DNA from: Saxidomus purpurata | Lineage: Eukaryota > Mollusca > Bivalvia > Venerida > Veneridae | NCBI GenBank assembly: GCA_022818135.1 | Contig: JAFMSR010000016.1 | Coordinates: 10,367,761-10,431,760 of the forward strand | DNA length: 64,000 bases | Direction: 5' to 3' | Shown: positions 13,698 to 26,290 of the stretch, piece by piece | Layout of the letters: each line of letters opens with the position of its first letter | Position numbering within the stretch: position 1 is the stretch's first letter | Made by a program: the position numbers and the translations under genes | Notes under the pieces: model-generated | What the model was told of the DNA's origin: nothing | What the model saw: only the letters and a program-made list of their open reading frames with translations | Database searches by the model: none

Positions 13698-13887
13698 AAA
13701 CCTAGAAAATAACGTGTAAACCTGTGCGCAGATTTCAAGACGTTATTTCTGTTATACGTCGTATTTTCGCATATTTTAACTATTTTTCATGATATAATAA
13801 TTTTAAATCCTCGCTCCTCGTTCAATATCACCTTTTAACAGGACCGCAAAACTACATATTGACCTCAACAGTACTTTATAATTGTAT

Positions 13888-13925
13888 AACAAGAAAAACT
13901 GTGATACTACATATCACAGCGGGCC
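13888..13925 (+). repeat. AACAAGA-hairpin terminus, inverted copy of 238-276
   Basis: AACAAGAAAAA followed by the stem CTGTGATA-CTACA-TATCACAG and GCGGGC. Nearly identical, inverted, to 238-276. Confidence 0.75.
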
Positions 13926-16829
13926 TAGAAACAAAGCTTTCATGTTAATATTTTGAAATGCTAGATGCAAAAAATCTTTATAGACTTAATAATATAGACG
14001 GAATAAAATTATATTCTGGTTCATGTAAAACACACACAGGCATGGAGGCTTCTAGTAAGTACTAAAAGTTGGTTAAAAGAACCTACGTGTAACGTTCTGT
14101 AGCCATAATTTACTTCGAATGTATTGTATTGGGGAGAGCCATCTTATAAGTGGCAAGCACTTGTGGCTCAAACCATTTGCTGATTTATGGCAATAAACTA
14201 TGTTTAAACTAAACACACACTTGACTATCTGGTTTGTGAAGTTACAATTTAGTAACTGTTACTCATTTTCAGTGTATCATTTCTGACTTAAAAAGAAACC
14301 ATAAAATATTCATGAAAAAGCTTTAAATACTCTTTACGCGCTTTCCATTTTTTTTCATCAGGATTTATTAGATTGTATAGAAGATCCCTATTTTCATTCA
14401 GCGTTAATTAAAACAAAGTTAACGCAGCAATATTATAATATGTTCTACGCGATGTTCCATTAAGGTGATTTTCAGAATGTACAATACTATTCCTGCCTCT
14501 ATCCTCACAAAATCGTTTGCAGTCAAAATGTTTGTAAACAAAACAACGCACATTTTCGCGATCACTGAAAAGTCAGTGCATACCTGCCAATTAGTTAACG
14601 TTTGCTACCTGTCAGTTTATTGCTGTAGACCAGTCTGATAATTTGAAATGTAAAACAGTCTGATAAAAATGGAAAGTGCATAAACTTTGGCTACCTGCCA
14701 CTTTAGTGCTCTAACATGCTATTTCTGATTAAAATAGACTGTCAGTGACTGCACAGTGATACTTTAATTCAAAAAACAAACTGAAGTGTGATTGTAAATT
14801 TTAAATAAGAAAAATCGAGTCATAGTAACGTAATGGACCCACTTTACCTGATACCGGAAAATACCGGCATGTTTGACCGATATCGGTTTTTATACTAGCC
14901 GAACAATAAAAACTTTTCACTACTAATTACACGTTACATAAGCATATCAGATAATTTGACGTTTACATGGATAAAAGATAGAAATATCAACTTTTTGACA
15001 ATTCTAAAGCTACACAATGAACAGTGGTTAACCCATTCTTTATCGTACCTTCCTAGGCGATTTTCATAACATTTTATTCAAAGAACTATACACTACTTCA
15101 CCTACATGATACATTTTCCAAGCACGTATTAAATATAGCGGGGCTGCTGCGGCCCGCAATGAACGACATTGTAACCTGATATTCTGTCACTATGATAGAC
15201 ACCTACACACAAACGCAGCAAACTTAGGACGGATAAGACAATAATATTGATAGCAATATGAATATACAGAACATACACTGAAACAACAAAGACAGCTTCG
15301 CACCCTCTACTATATATTAAGAACATATATCATTTATTAAAACAGTATTGATCCTGTGAAACAATAAAGTTGTTGTGGAAACACGTGTGGGAAGAATTGC
15401 ATATTTAAAATTTACAGACACGACTTTGTCACTGAATATATTCAGTCTGTGTGCATGCCCGCATAAACACTACAAATGATTTAATGAAGTTTCTGATTTA
15501 TATGCAAGAGACAAAAGGATTTCAAAGTACTAGAATTTTATATTTTATGCTTGAATAAAATGGTGATAGCCATTTGAAAATAAAATGAAAATATCAGTCA
15601 TGATACCAGTTGTACATGCATGGCAAGTCAAGCAACAAGTGAGTATTCAGAGAAAGCGATATAAATCACTTCGTCACAAAATATCCTCAATAACTATAAG
15701 CGTTTCAGTGAAGGTTTAATAACTGTTTCGCGTGCTTACAAATGAGGACAGACGACTGCCTACGTAACTTAGACTTAATGACAAGTGGAAGAACTAAGTT
15801 GGTTTACGTATTTTCTTACGCTCTTTGGTCTACGATACAATAATTGAGTCAATCATAGATAATGATTTAGATACGAGTTCTGTTCAAGTAGATTTCACCA
15901 AGTCAAAGAATTTATTGGCATAAACATATATACATGTTTCTCGCCAAAATACAATTTTGGCGGTTTGAATACAGATGAAAAGTATGATGTTCAGTATATA
16001 AAAACAACATAACAACTAACAGTATTTATACATGACACTGTTAACAGATAATCAGCTGTGCGCTATACACAGGATACTGTCTCAATAAAGTTAATGAAAA
16101 ATCATTAAAACAGATGTACAAAAATTTATCATAGTCAATACAGGTATTATTGGAAAAACCAGTACTATATTTAGAAGCGTGCAAGCATGAGTTTCATGCG
16201 TTTTTATTCTTTTGAGTGGTTACTGAGTTAATATATGCCCAGAATACAACAACAACAATATGTGTAGTAATACTCATGAATTTCGTGATTTATGATAAAA
16301 AGTTTGAAAGTTAAAAAGTGAGCCACGCGGATTCGAAATCTTCGATCATATATTCTGTTGGATTTTCGTAAACATTGTGGACCAACTTACACTACGTAGA
16401 GGTAATCATCTTTTGAAATTATTTCTACCACTGATTCATAGTTGTAAGCATTTTTACAATTATATGAACAAAAGAAGAACAAAATATGTAGTTTTCTAGT
16501 ATTGTTTTTTTTTAATGTGAACTATGACAAGAGGATACTGGCAAGTATGAATGGATTTCTTTAAAACAAACAAAATAGAAAAATAGGGTTAGCAGTTGTT
16601 TCTTATGAGCGGTTTTGCATAATATCACTGTGTAAAGCCTAAAACAAAAAAGAAATATGTTTTCAAAATCATTCAGAGTGATTATGTTATCGACATATTA
16701 AAAAACAATACATATAATCGCATAGTAAGCATAAACTGTAATATAAAGTGATCAATAGTTCGACTAATTCATAAAACTTGAGTTTTAATCTATGTTTTAT
16801 ATTTTTTGATATCTACAATTCGCATTTAG
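13926..16829. other. No gene seen
   Basis: Unassigned AT-rich DNA. Chance frames only; no splice-flanked coding stretch recognised. Confidence 0.6.
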
Positions 16830-16876
16830 GTTAACCATTTCGCTTTTTCGTTGCAAGATATACAAATTTTGCAAGC

Positions 16877-19800
16877 TTAATAAGAGTAGAACTTATTTGA
16901 TGATGACATTATAGTTCTAAATTTGTTTAAGTTAGGCCAAGTATAATAATACCTATGTATAAATTTCTCTCTTAGTTCCTTATACAATGGACAAATTAAT
17001 ACAAAATGGTATTCTGATTCTATCTGTCTTAGATTACATTTAGTACATATTCTGCTGGCACGTTCTATATTTCTATATCGACCTTCTTCTATTTCTAATT
17101 TGTGTGATGAACAGCGTAATCTGGACAAAGCTTTTCTATGGTTTTCATTATTTACAATATTCAAATACTGTTCTTGTGAAAAGTTGTGTTTAAATTGCTT
17201 ATACAGTCGAGTTTAGAAGAATTGTCCAGGTCAGCACACCATTGCTGGCAAAAATGATCATATATCCGTTGTACTATTTGATTAACATGCATCTGGTTAA
17301 CATTTACATTGTTCCATAGATACGAAAACCCAAGCTCATTTAGTAAGTTCCTCATATTGATAGACCATCTGCTTACTAATGAACCATTATTACCTTGTAA
17401 CATCATCATTTTATATAATATGGAATCTGGGTCCTGCATAATTTTATACCAATATTTAACTATTCTTATTCTTCTAATTACATACAGTGGAAATACCCCA
17501 AATTCACCATATACTGCTGTATTACTTGTTTGTTGCTTAACTGACAAAATCTGCTTTAGAAACTTCAGATAAATTCTTTCAATATCTGGAGATTTATGAA
17601 AACCCCAAATTTCCGAGCCATAACATAAAATTGGCATCACCATGGAATTAAATAGTCTTATTTTATCCGACATTTCTAAAAGCAACATTATCAAAAAAGT
17701 GAGTTCAATGAGAATAAAGCTTTTAATGCCTGGTTGGACAAAGACTTTTTTGTTTGGGGTTTGGTTGGGAAAATTCCCGTTTGATGATAAAGGTTACACC
17801 AACACCAAGATATGTATGTAAAGTACTAACTTGTTTCAATTCGTGGTTACTGTACTTCATCAACATATTAATTGGCCTGTTACCTTGTTTAAATACCATT
17901 GCTACTGTCTTGTCTACATTTACCTCTATACCCCATTTGTTACAATAATTATGTAGTTGATTTAATAAATTTTGTAAACCTTCACGAGTGTACGGAAAGA
18001 GGGGGGGGTCGTTTGCAAACAAAAGCAAGTATATCGTAGTTCATCAAGAGTAAAGGCATCAATGTTATCAGTCAACAAGCATTCTTGCATATCATTGAGA
18101 AATAATAGAATAAAAAAGGGAGATAATGGCTCTCCCTGTTTAACACCCATGTAACTGTCAAAAAAGTCAGTTAATGACCCATTTACCTTAACACATGACT
18201 TGACACTTGAGTACATGCTTTGGAGTATTTTCAGCATTTTACTTGATACTCCACAATTGACTAATTTATACCATATTCCATTTCTATATGTTAAGTCGAA
18301 TGCCTTACCGGAAATCGACAAAAGCAGTATACAATTTCTTCTTTTCATGTTTTATGACCTTGTCGATTATAGAATTCAATACAAAAATGCAGTCAACAGT
18401 ACTCTTTCCTTTTCTAAAACCGTATTGGCTATCAGTTACTTGCTATTAACTTCTGACCATTTACGTAATCTTTTGTCTAAAATTATTGAAAATATTTTCG
18501 GAAAATATGCTTGTTAGAGAAATACCTCTATAATTATTCACATCATTGTGATTACCTTTCTTAGGTATAGGCACAATTACGCTTTAGTCCATGATTGAGG
18601 ATAACAACCACTAGCAAATATATAATTGAAGAGCTTACACAAAGTAGGTGACAAAAATGGTTACATTCAATAAACATTTCCGGTAAGAGTTGGTCAAAAC
18701 CACCACTTTTATTCCTCTTTAGTGATGATATAGCTAAAGACACCTCTTGTATAGTGATATCAGAGTCAAAGTATCAACTTGAATTAAATTATCATCGTTA
18801 TCACTTAATTCTCGCTCAATGTCTTCGTTGACAAAAATATCATCTTCACTAAATAGATTCTTAAAGTGATTATAAAAATCGTTTTTAGTCAAGTTAGTTT
18901 TACTGCTTTTTTAAATTTACGGATTTCATTCCAAAACTGTTTGGGGGAATTTGGTGCTAATAAATGCATTTTCTTTTTTGAGCAGTATGAAATTTTGTTT
19001 TAGCCTTCTCTTTGCTAGCCTGTATAAACGTCTATGTGAATCAAATTAGCTCTATTATGACAAGATCTATTATAGGCATACTGCTTTTGGCATCAATAAA
19101 ATTTCTTCTTGTTAATTCACAATTCTCGGTCAAACCATTCGCTTTTGTATTTCCTACGGTAATTTTGAGCTTTGATAACCTTTGACACACCAAAAACATC
19201 ATTTGCATTCCTATAAATATATCTGAGACAGAGTCAATACCGGCATCTAAGCTAATGCTATTGTTGATTACATCATTTACAATAGTTTCAATATTAGGCA
19301 GCTCAGTGGCCATTAAATCTTTGTATGTATCATTTAAACCGTTATCCCATTTCAGTTTGTTTACAATTGTAGGATCGCTCAACTTAATAGTTTTGTCACG
19401 ATAACAGTACATATCAAAATGTATGGGTGCATGAGACGAGAATGAAAACATATCATGTACAACAAAGTTACTAATCACGGGAAATAATTGATACGACATC
19501 AGAACATAGTCAATAGCACTATTACCCACGTTGGACATATATGTAAAATTACCCAACTTCCGAATCTTGTCCCAACTGCCCCTGCCATTAACAATTTTTA
19601 CATCTGGAGCTTAGGCATAAATCTAGAAGCTTTTACCCGATGAATTTGTTATTTTATCAAGCGACTTCCTTGCTTAGGTAACATATTATAACTGAATCTT
19701 GATTCTTCATTATCAACAGTATGTATAAAACGTTCAAAATTATCAGGTGTCTCTAAAACATCACTTTTATCCCCACACCTGCATTTAGATCCCCAAAGAC

Positions 19801-20231
19801 ACCTACATAACCTAACTCTAAATATTTTCTGACATAAATTTCCAGTGATTCAAAAAACCAATTTCATGTAAGTTAAAATATACAGAATTGCTTGGTGGAA
19901 TGTACGCAAAACACAGATATATATCACGGTCATTACCAAAGAAACTTTTCATTAATTTAATGCATATGATACCATTACTGTCTGTTTCGACGATTTTTAT
20001 ACCATCTTTTAATGAGATATTATAAAAAAGGCATACACCCCCATGACCTCCGTTTACCTTTACCATTTACAGATTCGGGTCTTGGAATACATATTGATTC
20101 GTATCCTTCAAGATTATAATTTACAGAATTTCGTGCCACGTTTCACAAAGAAAAATGAAATCATATTCGTAAATAAAAGTTCAGAAAATCTTCATCGTCT
20201 AAACATGTCAACCCTTCAAGTTCCAGGATAG
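16877..20231 (-). pseudogene. LINE ORF2 remnant (endonuclease, reverse transcriptase, zinc knuckle)
   Basis: Seen in order: FIFLCETWHE and GHGGVCLFYN (APE endonuclease); GNSAIDYVLMS and SSHAPIHFD (endonuclease end); LKRNKSGGFD; FVDF then a frameshift then KAFDL (RT motif A); GVKQGEPLSPFFILLFLND (motif B); LLFANDP where FADD is expected (motif C, catalytic Asp replaced by Asn); then CTKCNLRQIESEYHFVLICP, a C-x2-C-x8-H-x4-C knuckle. The several frameshifts and the motif C change show long inactivity. Confidence 0.85.
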
Positions 20232-20388
20232 GAAACTTAATTCACACTTTTCATGTCCATCCTAGCTCGAACTCATTGAGACATTTTTGAGTGGGCTTAT
20301 ATAATACATTATCAATGAAAAGTTTATCCCTTACAAAGGGCGGCCCCTTTGTTTCTTTTCTCGCTTGCATCATGATAGGAAGGGGGGG

Positions 20389-21438
20389 TCAAGTCACGGC
20401 GCCTCTGCTGTACTTCAGGTGGATCCTGCTCCCCGACGTTATGGGGGGTTGGGTTTGTTTTTTTAGGCTTTTTCCCTTCAGATTTACGTTTTTTAGAGCA
20501 CCCTTGACCTTCATTTTGGAAGCGGTGTCCTTGAATTTCACCACGATGGGACGAGTTTTACCAGATGTGGAGTTACCTATCCTGTGTGCCCTGTCAATTG
20601 CAACAAGACGTTTCAACGTCAGAGATTTTTAGCACATTCTTGCAAAAATAAAAAACTTTTGCCTCACAATCATCGGTTTTGAATACCGGCTCTATATTAC
20701 AAATGTTACGTGTCGTCATATGTGAAAACAACACATTACCCGACGAGCTAGTGTTGCTTGTTTGGAGATTAAGAGGCTGTGTTGGGAGTTGTTGTTTTCT
20801 GCCTGTGTGGGAACCGAACTTGGTTGAGTATCTGGTGGGTTTTGATCGATATTCAAAGGAGGAATACCGAGCGACTGGCGCTCTGAAAGACCAAAGAATA
20901 CCAAATTGTCACGCATAGAACGACATTTTAGGTCCGTGATATCATCTCTCAGTTTTTCACTTTCTCCTCTAAGACTTGTATTTTCAGTAACTAATGAGGT
21001 CAACCTTGGTTTGCAAATTACTAACAAACGATTTGTTTTCACCAGCCGTTTTGGAAATAATGTCATACTGGTCACTGATAAATTTTTGGCTGGCCTCAAT
21101 ATCACTCATTTTTGTGTCCATTTTATTGAATCTACTGGTCAGTTCACTAACAGATACTTGTATTTGGTCCAGCTTTCCAAGCTTTGACTCAATATGGTCT
21201 AATTTAGTCATGATCACTTGAATTACATCAGAACCTAGCATGGGACCCTACCAACACCTGCATTTCCATGAACTTGAGGCAAAACCGGTGAACCAGGATT
21301 CATCATATCTGGGGAAATTGCATAACTGGAGGTATCATGTAGTTCGAGAGTCTGACCAGGAGCTTGCAAGTTTTGGTGATTGTATCCAGGAGAACTGACG
21401 TCACTCTGAATGTTTATTTTGTTACTCTGATCAGCCAT
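20389..21438 (-). pseudogene. LINE ORF1 protein remnant
   Basis: From MADQSNKINIQSD (21438) the frame breaks at about 21240. It resumes as a coiled coil (KLDHIESKLGKLDQIQVSVSE), then a stretch ending RSMRDNLVFFGL, then IDRAHRIG...RPIVVKF. The last two motifs typify the RNA-binding part of L1-type ORF1 proteins. At least three frame changes and stops are needed to read through it. Confidence 0.8.
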
Positions 21439-21460
21439 AATGTTACTAGATTTAGTTTTA

Positions 21461-24053
21461 CCTTTCGATTTCTTTGTTTGGTTTTCTGTCGTTTTGTCCG
21501 GAGGCGTTATTATATCATTTTTACGTTTTTACCCATTTAGCACATCTAAACCGTTTATAAAAGTTTTGTAAACATACACCTCCAATAAATACACTATTTC
21601 CATATATCTTTATCCACATTATAGTTCGTTTTGTATTACAAAAATCCTTTTTTCTATAATTTCCAGGTGAGCTTTTCAAAAAAAACAAACCGCCATATTT
21701 CACGCATGCGCATCACTTGATAGTTTGTTAATAGCTTGTTGATAACTTGGTTTTTTATTTGTCGCACCATTGTCCATGTCTTCCAAGAGGTGTCAACTTT
21801 GCCAAACAATGGTCTAAGAACGTTTAATGGTTCGTTAGTTTGTACAGATTTGTTTAAGCTCGATGGCGAAGAAGGTTCTGTATTACAGCTTACACTTATT
21901 GCATTCAGGACGCCGGCCGTCATCCAATAGATCCCTTCTTAGAAAACGTGTTAGCAACTTTCATTTCTGGTAACTATTTACAGCCGGATTGGCTAAGGCA
22001 TTGGTGGCTGTAGAATACCACCCCTCTGTGCTGATCAGCAAAGGCGGTGTCGGTATTAAAGATATATATGTTCATTTCTATTTGACGTGTTCTTTATTTG
22101 AATTGTCAAACTGTGGATAAATTACGGAGTCAATCGTTTAACTCTCTTTCATGGCGAAATGATTAAATTGTTTTTAGTCCCTCGGGACCCAATGATATCT
22201 TCTCATATCATCTGCCAAGACTCCAGTTGCAAGAGACATTACTTTGTGTATGAAAATTTCATAGTTTCTAGTATATAATGCAACTTTTTCGTGACAAAAA
22301 ACAATTTAACTCTGATTTTATGAGAACATTATATTGTCATACAGCAAGGTCTCACCTTTTAAAACATCAGAGATGCAGAGTACACTTCGATGCAATTTCT
22401 CTTAAAATAGAAGGCAGTTTCCCTGTGAAGACTGTGTTTATTAACGATTGCCTAGAGTGAATAAGTGCTCGTTCATTTTTTTTAAATTGGAGACAATCTC
22501 GTTTGTTGAGTTTTCTCTGTTTGTAAAATGGCCTTAACAAGATTTTTGTGCTATTTGGTTCGAATGTCTGCTTTGAGTCCTGATTTCATATCGTGCATGG
22601 GCGTCATTTATCGGTTTCTAGGAAAAGAAATCGTCTAATATAGAACTGCAGACAAAGTGGTTCTGTGAAGTATAATCACGAAACAGAAAGATTTGTAAAA
22701 TGGTGTGATGAAATCATCCCTGTCCGTAAATCAAGGTACAAAATTTGACGTTGATGTAAGAACATTAGATAATACAGCCGAAATATTTTATTGTTTTGGT
22801 GTTGATAAAATGTCAAATGTCATAAATTTAGTAATTCTGTCTTATTGTTGTTCTTCCTTCGCTAAACAATATACCATGACAAATGATTTGTACTTAGTTA
22901 TTTTATTATTATTCTATAAGAATCTGAGACATGTTAATCCCGAATTTGTCTCGTCTGCTGTCTCCTCACACCGTCTGACGGCCGAGCGTGTTTTTCTTCA
23001 CGTCTTGCAAATCACTATTTCAGAAAAAATTGCACTATAAGAAGTGGTAAATATAAGATAATATTTAGGACCGGTAGAGAAATATTTCGATTTGAGGTTT
23101 TGCATCGATGCTACTGTTTCAGAGGAATATAAAAGTTATATACAATGTACAAGTAATGCACAAATAACCTTTTTGGTTACTACATCTGGTCCTGAGAATC
23201 AAAACAGAAGTTATATGTACAATGTATATTACATTGTATAAAAGCAGATGTTTGCACTGCCATGGAGGTAGTGTTTAAGCATCTTTTACTGATACATTAT
23301 TAAGAAAATTCATTCTTCTGTATTATTTCGGCATGTTATGTGTTAGGCTATAAAAGGTCATTGCCATCAGCATAAAACAAATGCATTTCACTCTTTATGC
23401 AATTACATGTACTTGTAACTCGTGTAAAGCTATTTTTTATCCAAATCCTGAAATAAACTGTAGCAAATGGCATAAAATAATCATAGGTGTTTATATAACA
23501 CAGTACAGATGTACTTAAAATGGTGTCACCAAAACAAAATGTGTACAGACACTGATAGATAAGACTCTGTGTATCTGAAAAGGGTTTTAAGAGCATCATA
23601 TGAGTGTAGAAATGCTTATGAATTCAAGAACATTTGAAGAAAAGTACATTCGTTTGTTCAATATTTTGTTAACGTGCATTTATTAACGTGTGGTCTTACA
23701 CCTAGCAACAAGTACATGCAACTTGTTTGCTTGCTCGTTGAATGATATATTCTAAAATCATTTTGTATGCCATTTTCCAAAATTGCAGTATGTTTCACTG
23801 TAAAAAGCAATTTATAAAAGTGATAAAATTATTACAGCGATAATTATCTGCAATTAGTTTCTTATAATATTAACCTGTTTGATCATATATAACGTAATTT
23901 AAATCAGTCTCAATGGTATTTTCTTCGCTTGGAGACAAATAAATGCGATAATATGCAGATTCACCTTCAAACGACATTCCTCCTTTTAGACTTGTTTGCA
24001 GCCTTACATATAAGGTATGTCGATCATATACGTTGTTGTTGTTTGATATTTTC
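21461..24053. other. No gene seen apart from the 22391 repeat
   Basis: 5' flank of the L1-like element, then unassigned AT-rich sequence. A 47-codon frame at 23876-24020 was considered and not accepted. Confidence 0.5.
22391..22588 (+). repeat. Dispersed repeat, paired with 5056-5240
   Basis: Same order of conserved blocks as 5056-5240, diverged by substitutions and small indels. Confidence 0.6.
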
Positions 24054-24766
24054 TGAGACAAATGTGAAATTGGTTACACAACTGACATTTGTCACAAATG
24101 TGAAATAAGTTTACTAAAAAAATTATGCTAAAATTCTTTCGACGAATGTGAAAAACAATTTAAAATGGCGACGGTAACATTTTGCTAGAAGAAAATGTTA
24201 CACTGAATGTAAAAAAAAAATTAGGGTCGAAAATGTGGAAAATAGTTCCTTCGATTGTGAAAACCAATATATTCCATCAGTAACATTCATATCCCGTAAA
24301 AAGTTTTTCGTTTTAGTTTCAGTGACATAACAATGAAATGCTAAATTGAACTGGACCATATTTTTATTAATACTTTTTCTTGATTTTTATTTGCATGGTA
24401 TCGAAAAATTATATTTGTATCGCTCGAACTAGGTTTGAATGGGATAATGAGATGAAACTTCTATTCATCCATTATCTTTTTCCATCTGATTGTTACAGTT
24501 TTATTATTTCGGTGTACGTGTGCTGTTTTATCACCCTTCTAGGAAATATCCAGCCGTTTGATAGGCCAATGATCCGTAATAGAAATTTATATTAACGGGC
24601 AAGCCGGTATTATGCACTCGGCATACCCTGTCATTATACCTGATGCTAAAATGGTTCGAAATTTTAGAGTTCGCAATAATGGGTTCCACATTTGTAAGTT
24701 GTTTTTTCACATTTGTCACTAAACTAAATTTTTTTTACATTTCACCATTTTCACATTTGAGACCAT
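24054..24766. repeat. Possible element with ACAAATGTGAAA inverted ends
   Basis: GAGACAAATGTGAAATTGGT at 24054 recurs inverted (with changes) at about 24745-24766. Several ACAAATGTGAA copies lie within 110 bp of each end. The interior has no recognised content. Confidence 0.4.
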
Positions 24767-24982
24767 TTCTACATTTATGGGTCCTATAGACATTTCTTTT
24801 TTACCATCAGGTAAATAACGTAATATGTGTAAATTTTTATCTCAAATCAATGACTACATTACATTAGGATAACGAAAACTCACATACCTTTTGTCTGTTA
24901 AAGGGTTTCGTCTTAATTATATAATGGATTTACTATTCCGTAGTTGTTTGTGGTTTCTAGAGATGTAATTGCTACGGGTATG

Positions 24983-25100
24983 TACGAAAGACCGGTGGTA
25001 ACATTTCAACTTCAATATTTCACGATTTCAACTTCACGATTTCACGAATTCACGAATTCATGAAATATTGAAGTTGAAATGTCACCACCGGTCTTTCGTA
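24983..25100. repeat. 40-bp inverted repeat with 38-nt loop
   Basis: Arms 24983-25022 and 25061-25100 are complementary with one mismatch (TACGAAAGACCGGTGGT...). The loop holds short CACGAATTC and CACGATTTC iterations. A very stable potential hairpin. Confidence 0.93.
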
Positions 25101-25611
25101 GATAAGTGCTAATGTAAATACTTAAGTATCTTTATAGGTCCACCTGCACCTTCCTAAAAATAGCACACACAATGCTCTGTTACGAAGTACATGTATCTGG
25201 AAAACGGACGCTGGCGACGGACTGATCGCAAAGTATATCTCTCGTTCTTTCATAAGCGTTCGGATAAAGTTTTTTTCGTTAACATATTGTGTTATTTCAA
25301 TGAATACTGACGAAATATATTTCCGTTTCAGTTTGTGGTCGGTATGGTTCTGAAACACTTTTTGTCAAAGGAAAACGTGCCTGGTTTGTTTTTGTAAAAT
25401 CATTTATATCGTTAGTAGTGTCTGGTTTGTCCGTGTCTTCTTCTGTGTAGGAAAATAACAGATTTGTTGTTGCATGAGTTTAACGCTAGTTCCAACTTTG
25501 GTCATTTTAAACAGCAGGCAGATTATTTAACAATCGTTCCTATGTAGAACCAGTACTAGACTCCTATCCTCCGTAAGAAACTGCCAACTTGCTCATATAA
25601 AGAGACATGGT

Positions 25612-25702
25612 CGGTATCAGGATGCGAACCCGTGACCGTAAATCTACGAAAGGTTACAGTGATCTCAAATCAGTGACTCTAACCACTCGATCACGGAAAC
25701 GG
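25612..25702 (-). repeat. tRNA-like remnant (Ser/Leu-like), probable SINE head
   Basis: The minus strand shows box A TGATCGAGTGG, an anticodon-like loop TTTGAGA, an enlarged variable region and box B GGTTCGCATCC. Acceptor pairing is poor. Confidence 0.4.
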
Positions 25703-26179
25703 TACAAAAATACCGTTAATAATATTTGATTGATTAACTCTTTATTTTCTTTTTTATCCGATTCTACCAATATTCAATCAGTCCTGTTGAAACAAAATAT
25801 TCATCTGGTCCTTACTTTATACTGCGTTTTATTATTCAATTTTACAACATTACACACTGTATTAGATCAATTGCGCACATGATATGAAACAGGTAGAGCT
25901 AATACAAAGCATAACTGAGCCAATATGAGAAAAGCAGGGCCAATACGAGAAAACAGGGCCAATATGGAATTCAAGCATTCTGATTGGTTTAAATTTAAAG
26001 AGAGGGTCATGAGTTAGATTTTTAAACGAGGCCGTTTTGTAAATCAAACAATGAACGATAGTTTGAAAATTCCTGATGATATCTTATTTTACTACGTTAA
26101 ATACAAATGAAATTGTTATTGTTACAAGAACATTTATGTTCTTGTTTTTTAGCCAATATTGTTAAGATGAATAATATGA

Positions 26180-26290
26180 TTATCAGTAATCAAGTTATTT
26201 CATATTGGGCTTGTTATTTGTCCGAGGGCCAATACGATTGCCAGAAGACAAATAACAATGCCAATCTGAAATCACTTGATTAATAACATT
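26180..26290. repeat. About 110-bp inverted repeat
   Basis: TAATCAAGT.ATTTCA.ATTGG..TTGTTATTTGTC pairs with the inverse at 26252-26288; centre about 22 nt. The neighbouring GGGCCAATAYGA motif recurs at 25936, 25966 and 26225. Confidence 0.78.

Larger units (their letters stand above)
16830..21460 (-). mobile_element. Decayed L1-like non-LTR retrotransposon with ORF1 and ORF2
   Basis: Minus-strand fragments appear in the order expected of a LINE: a coiled-coil ORF1, an APE-type endonuclease, a reverse transcriptase, and a C-terminal Cys-His knuckle. Every domain is broken by frameshifts or stops, so the copy is dead. Boundaries are approximate: the 3' end is set just after the last recognisable ORF2 sequence and the 5' end just before the ORF1 start. 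No target-site duplication was identified. Confidence 0.85.

Noticed and set aside
13257..13738. Poly-Pro/poly-Gly reading frames on both strands
   Set aside because: Pure product of the C/G homopolymer block; no start context, splice signals or sequence complexity.
23876..24020. Possible exon with LKGGMSFEGESAYYRIYL...
   Set aside because: Codon pattern is suggestive, but no clear acceptor, no known family and no partner exon.
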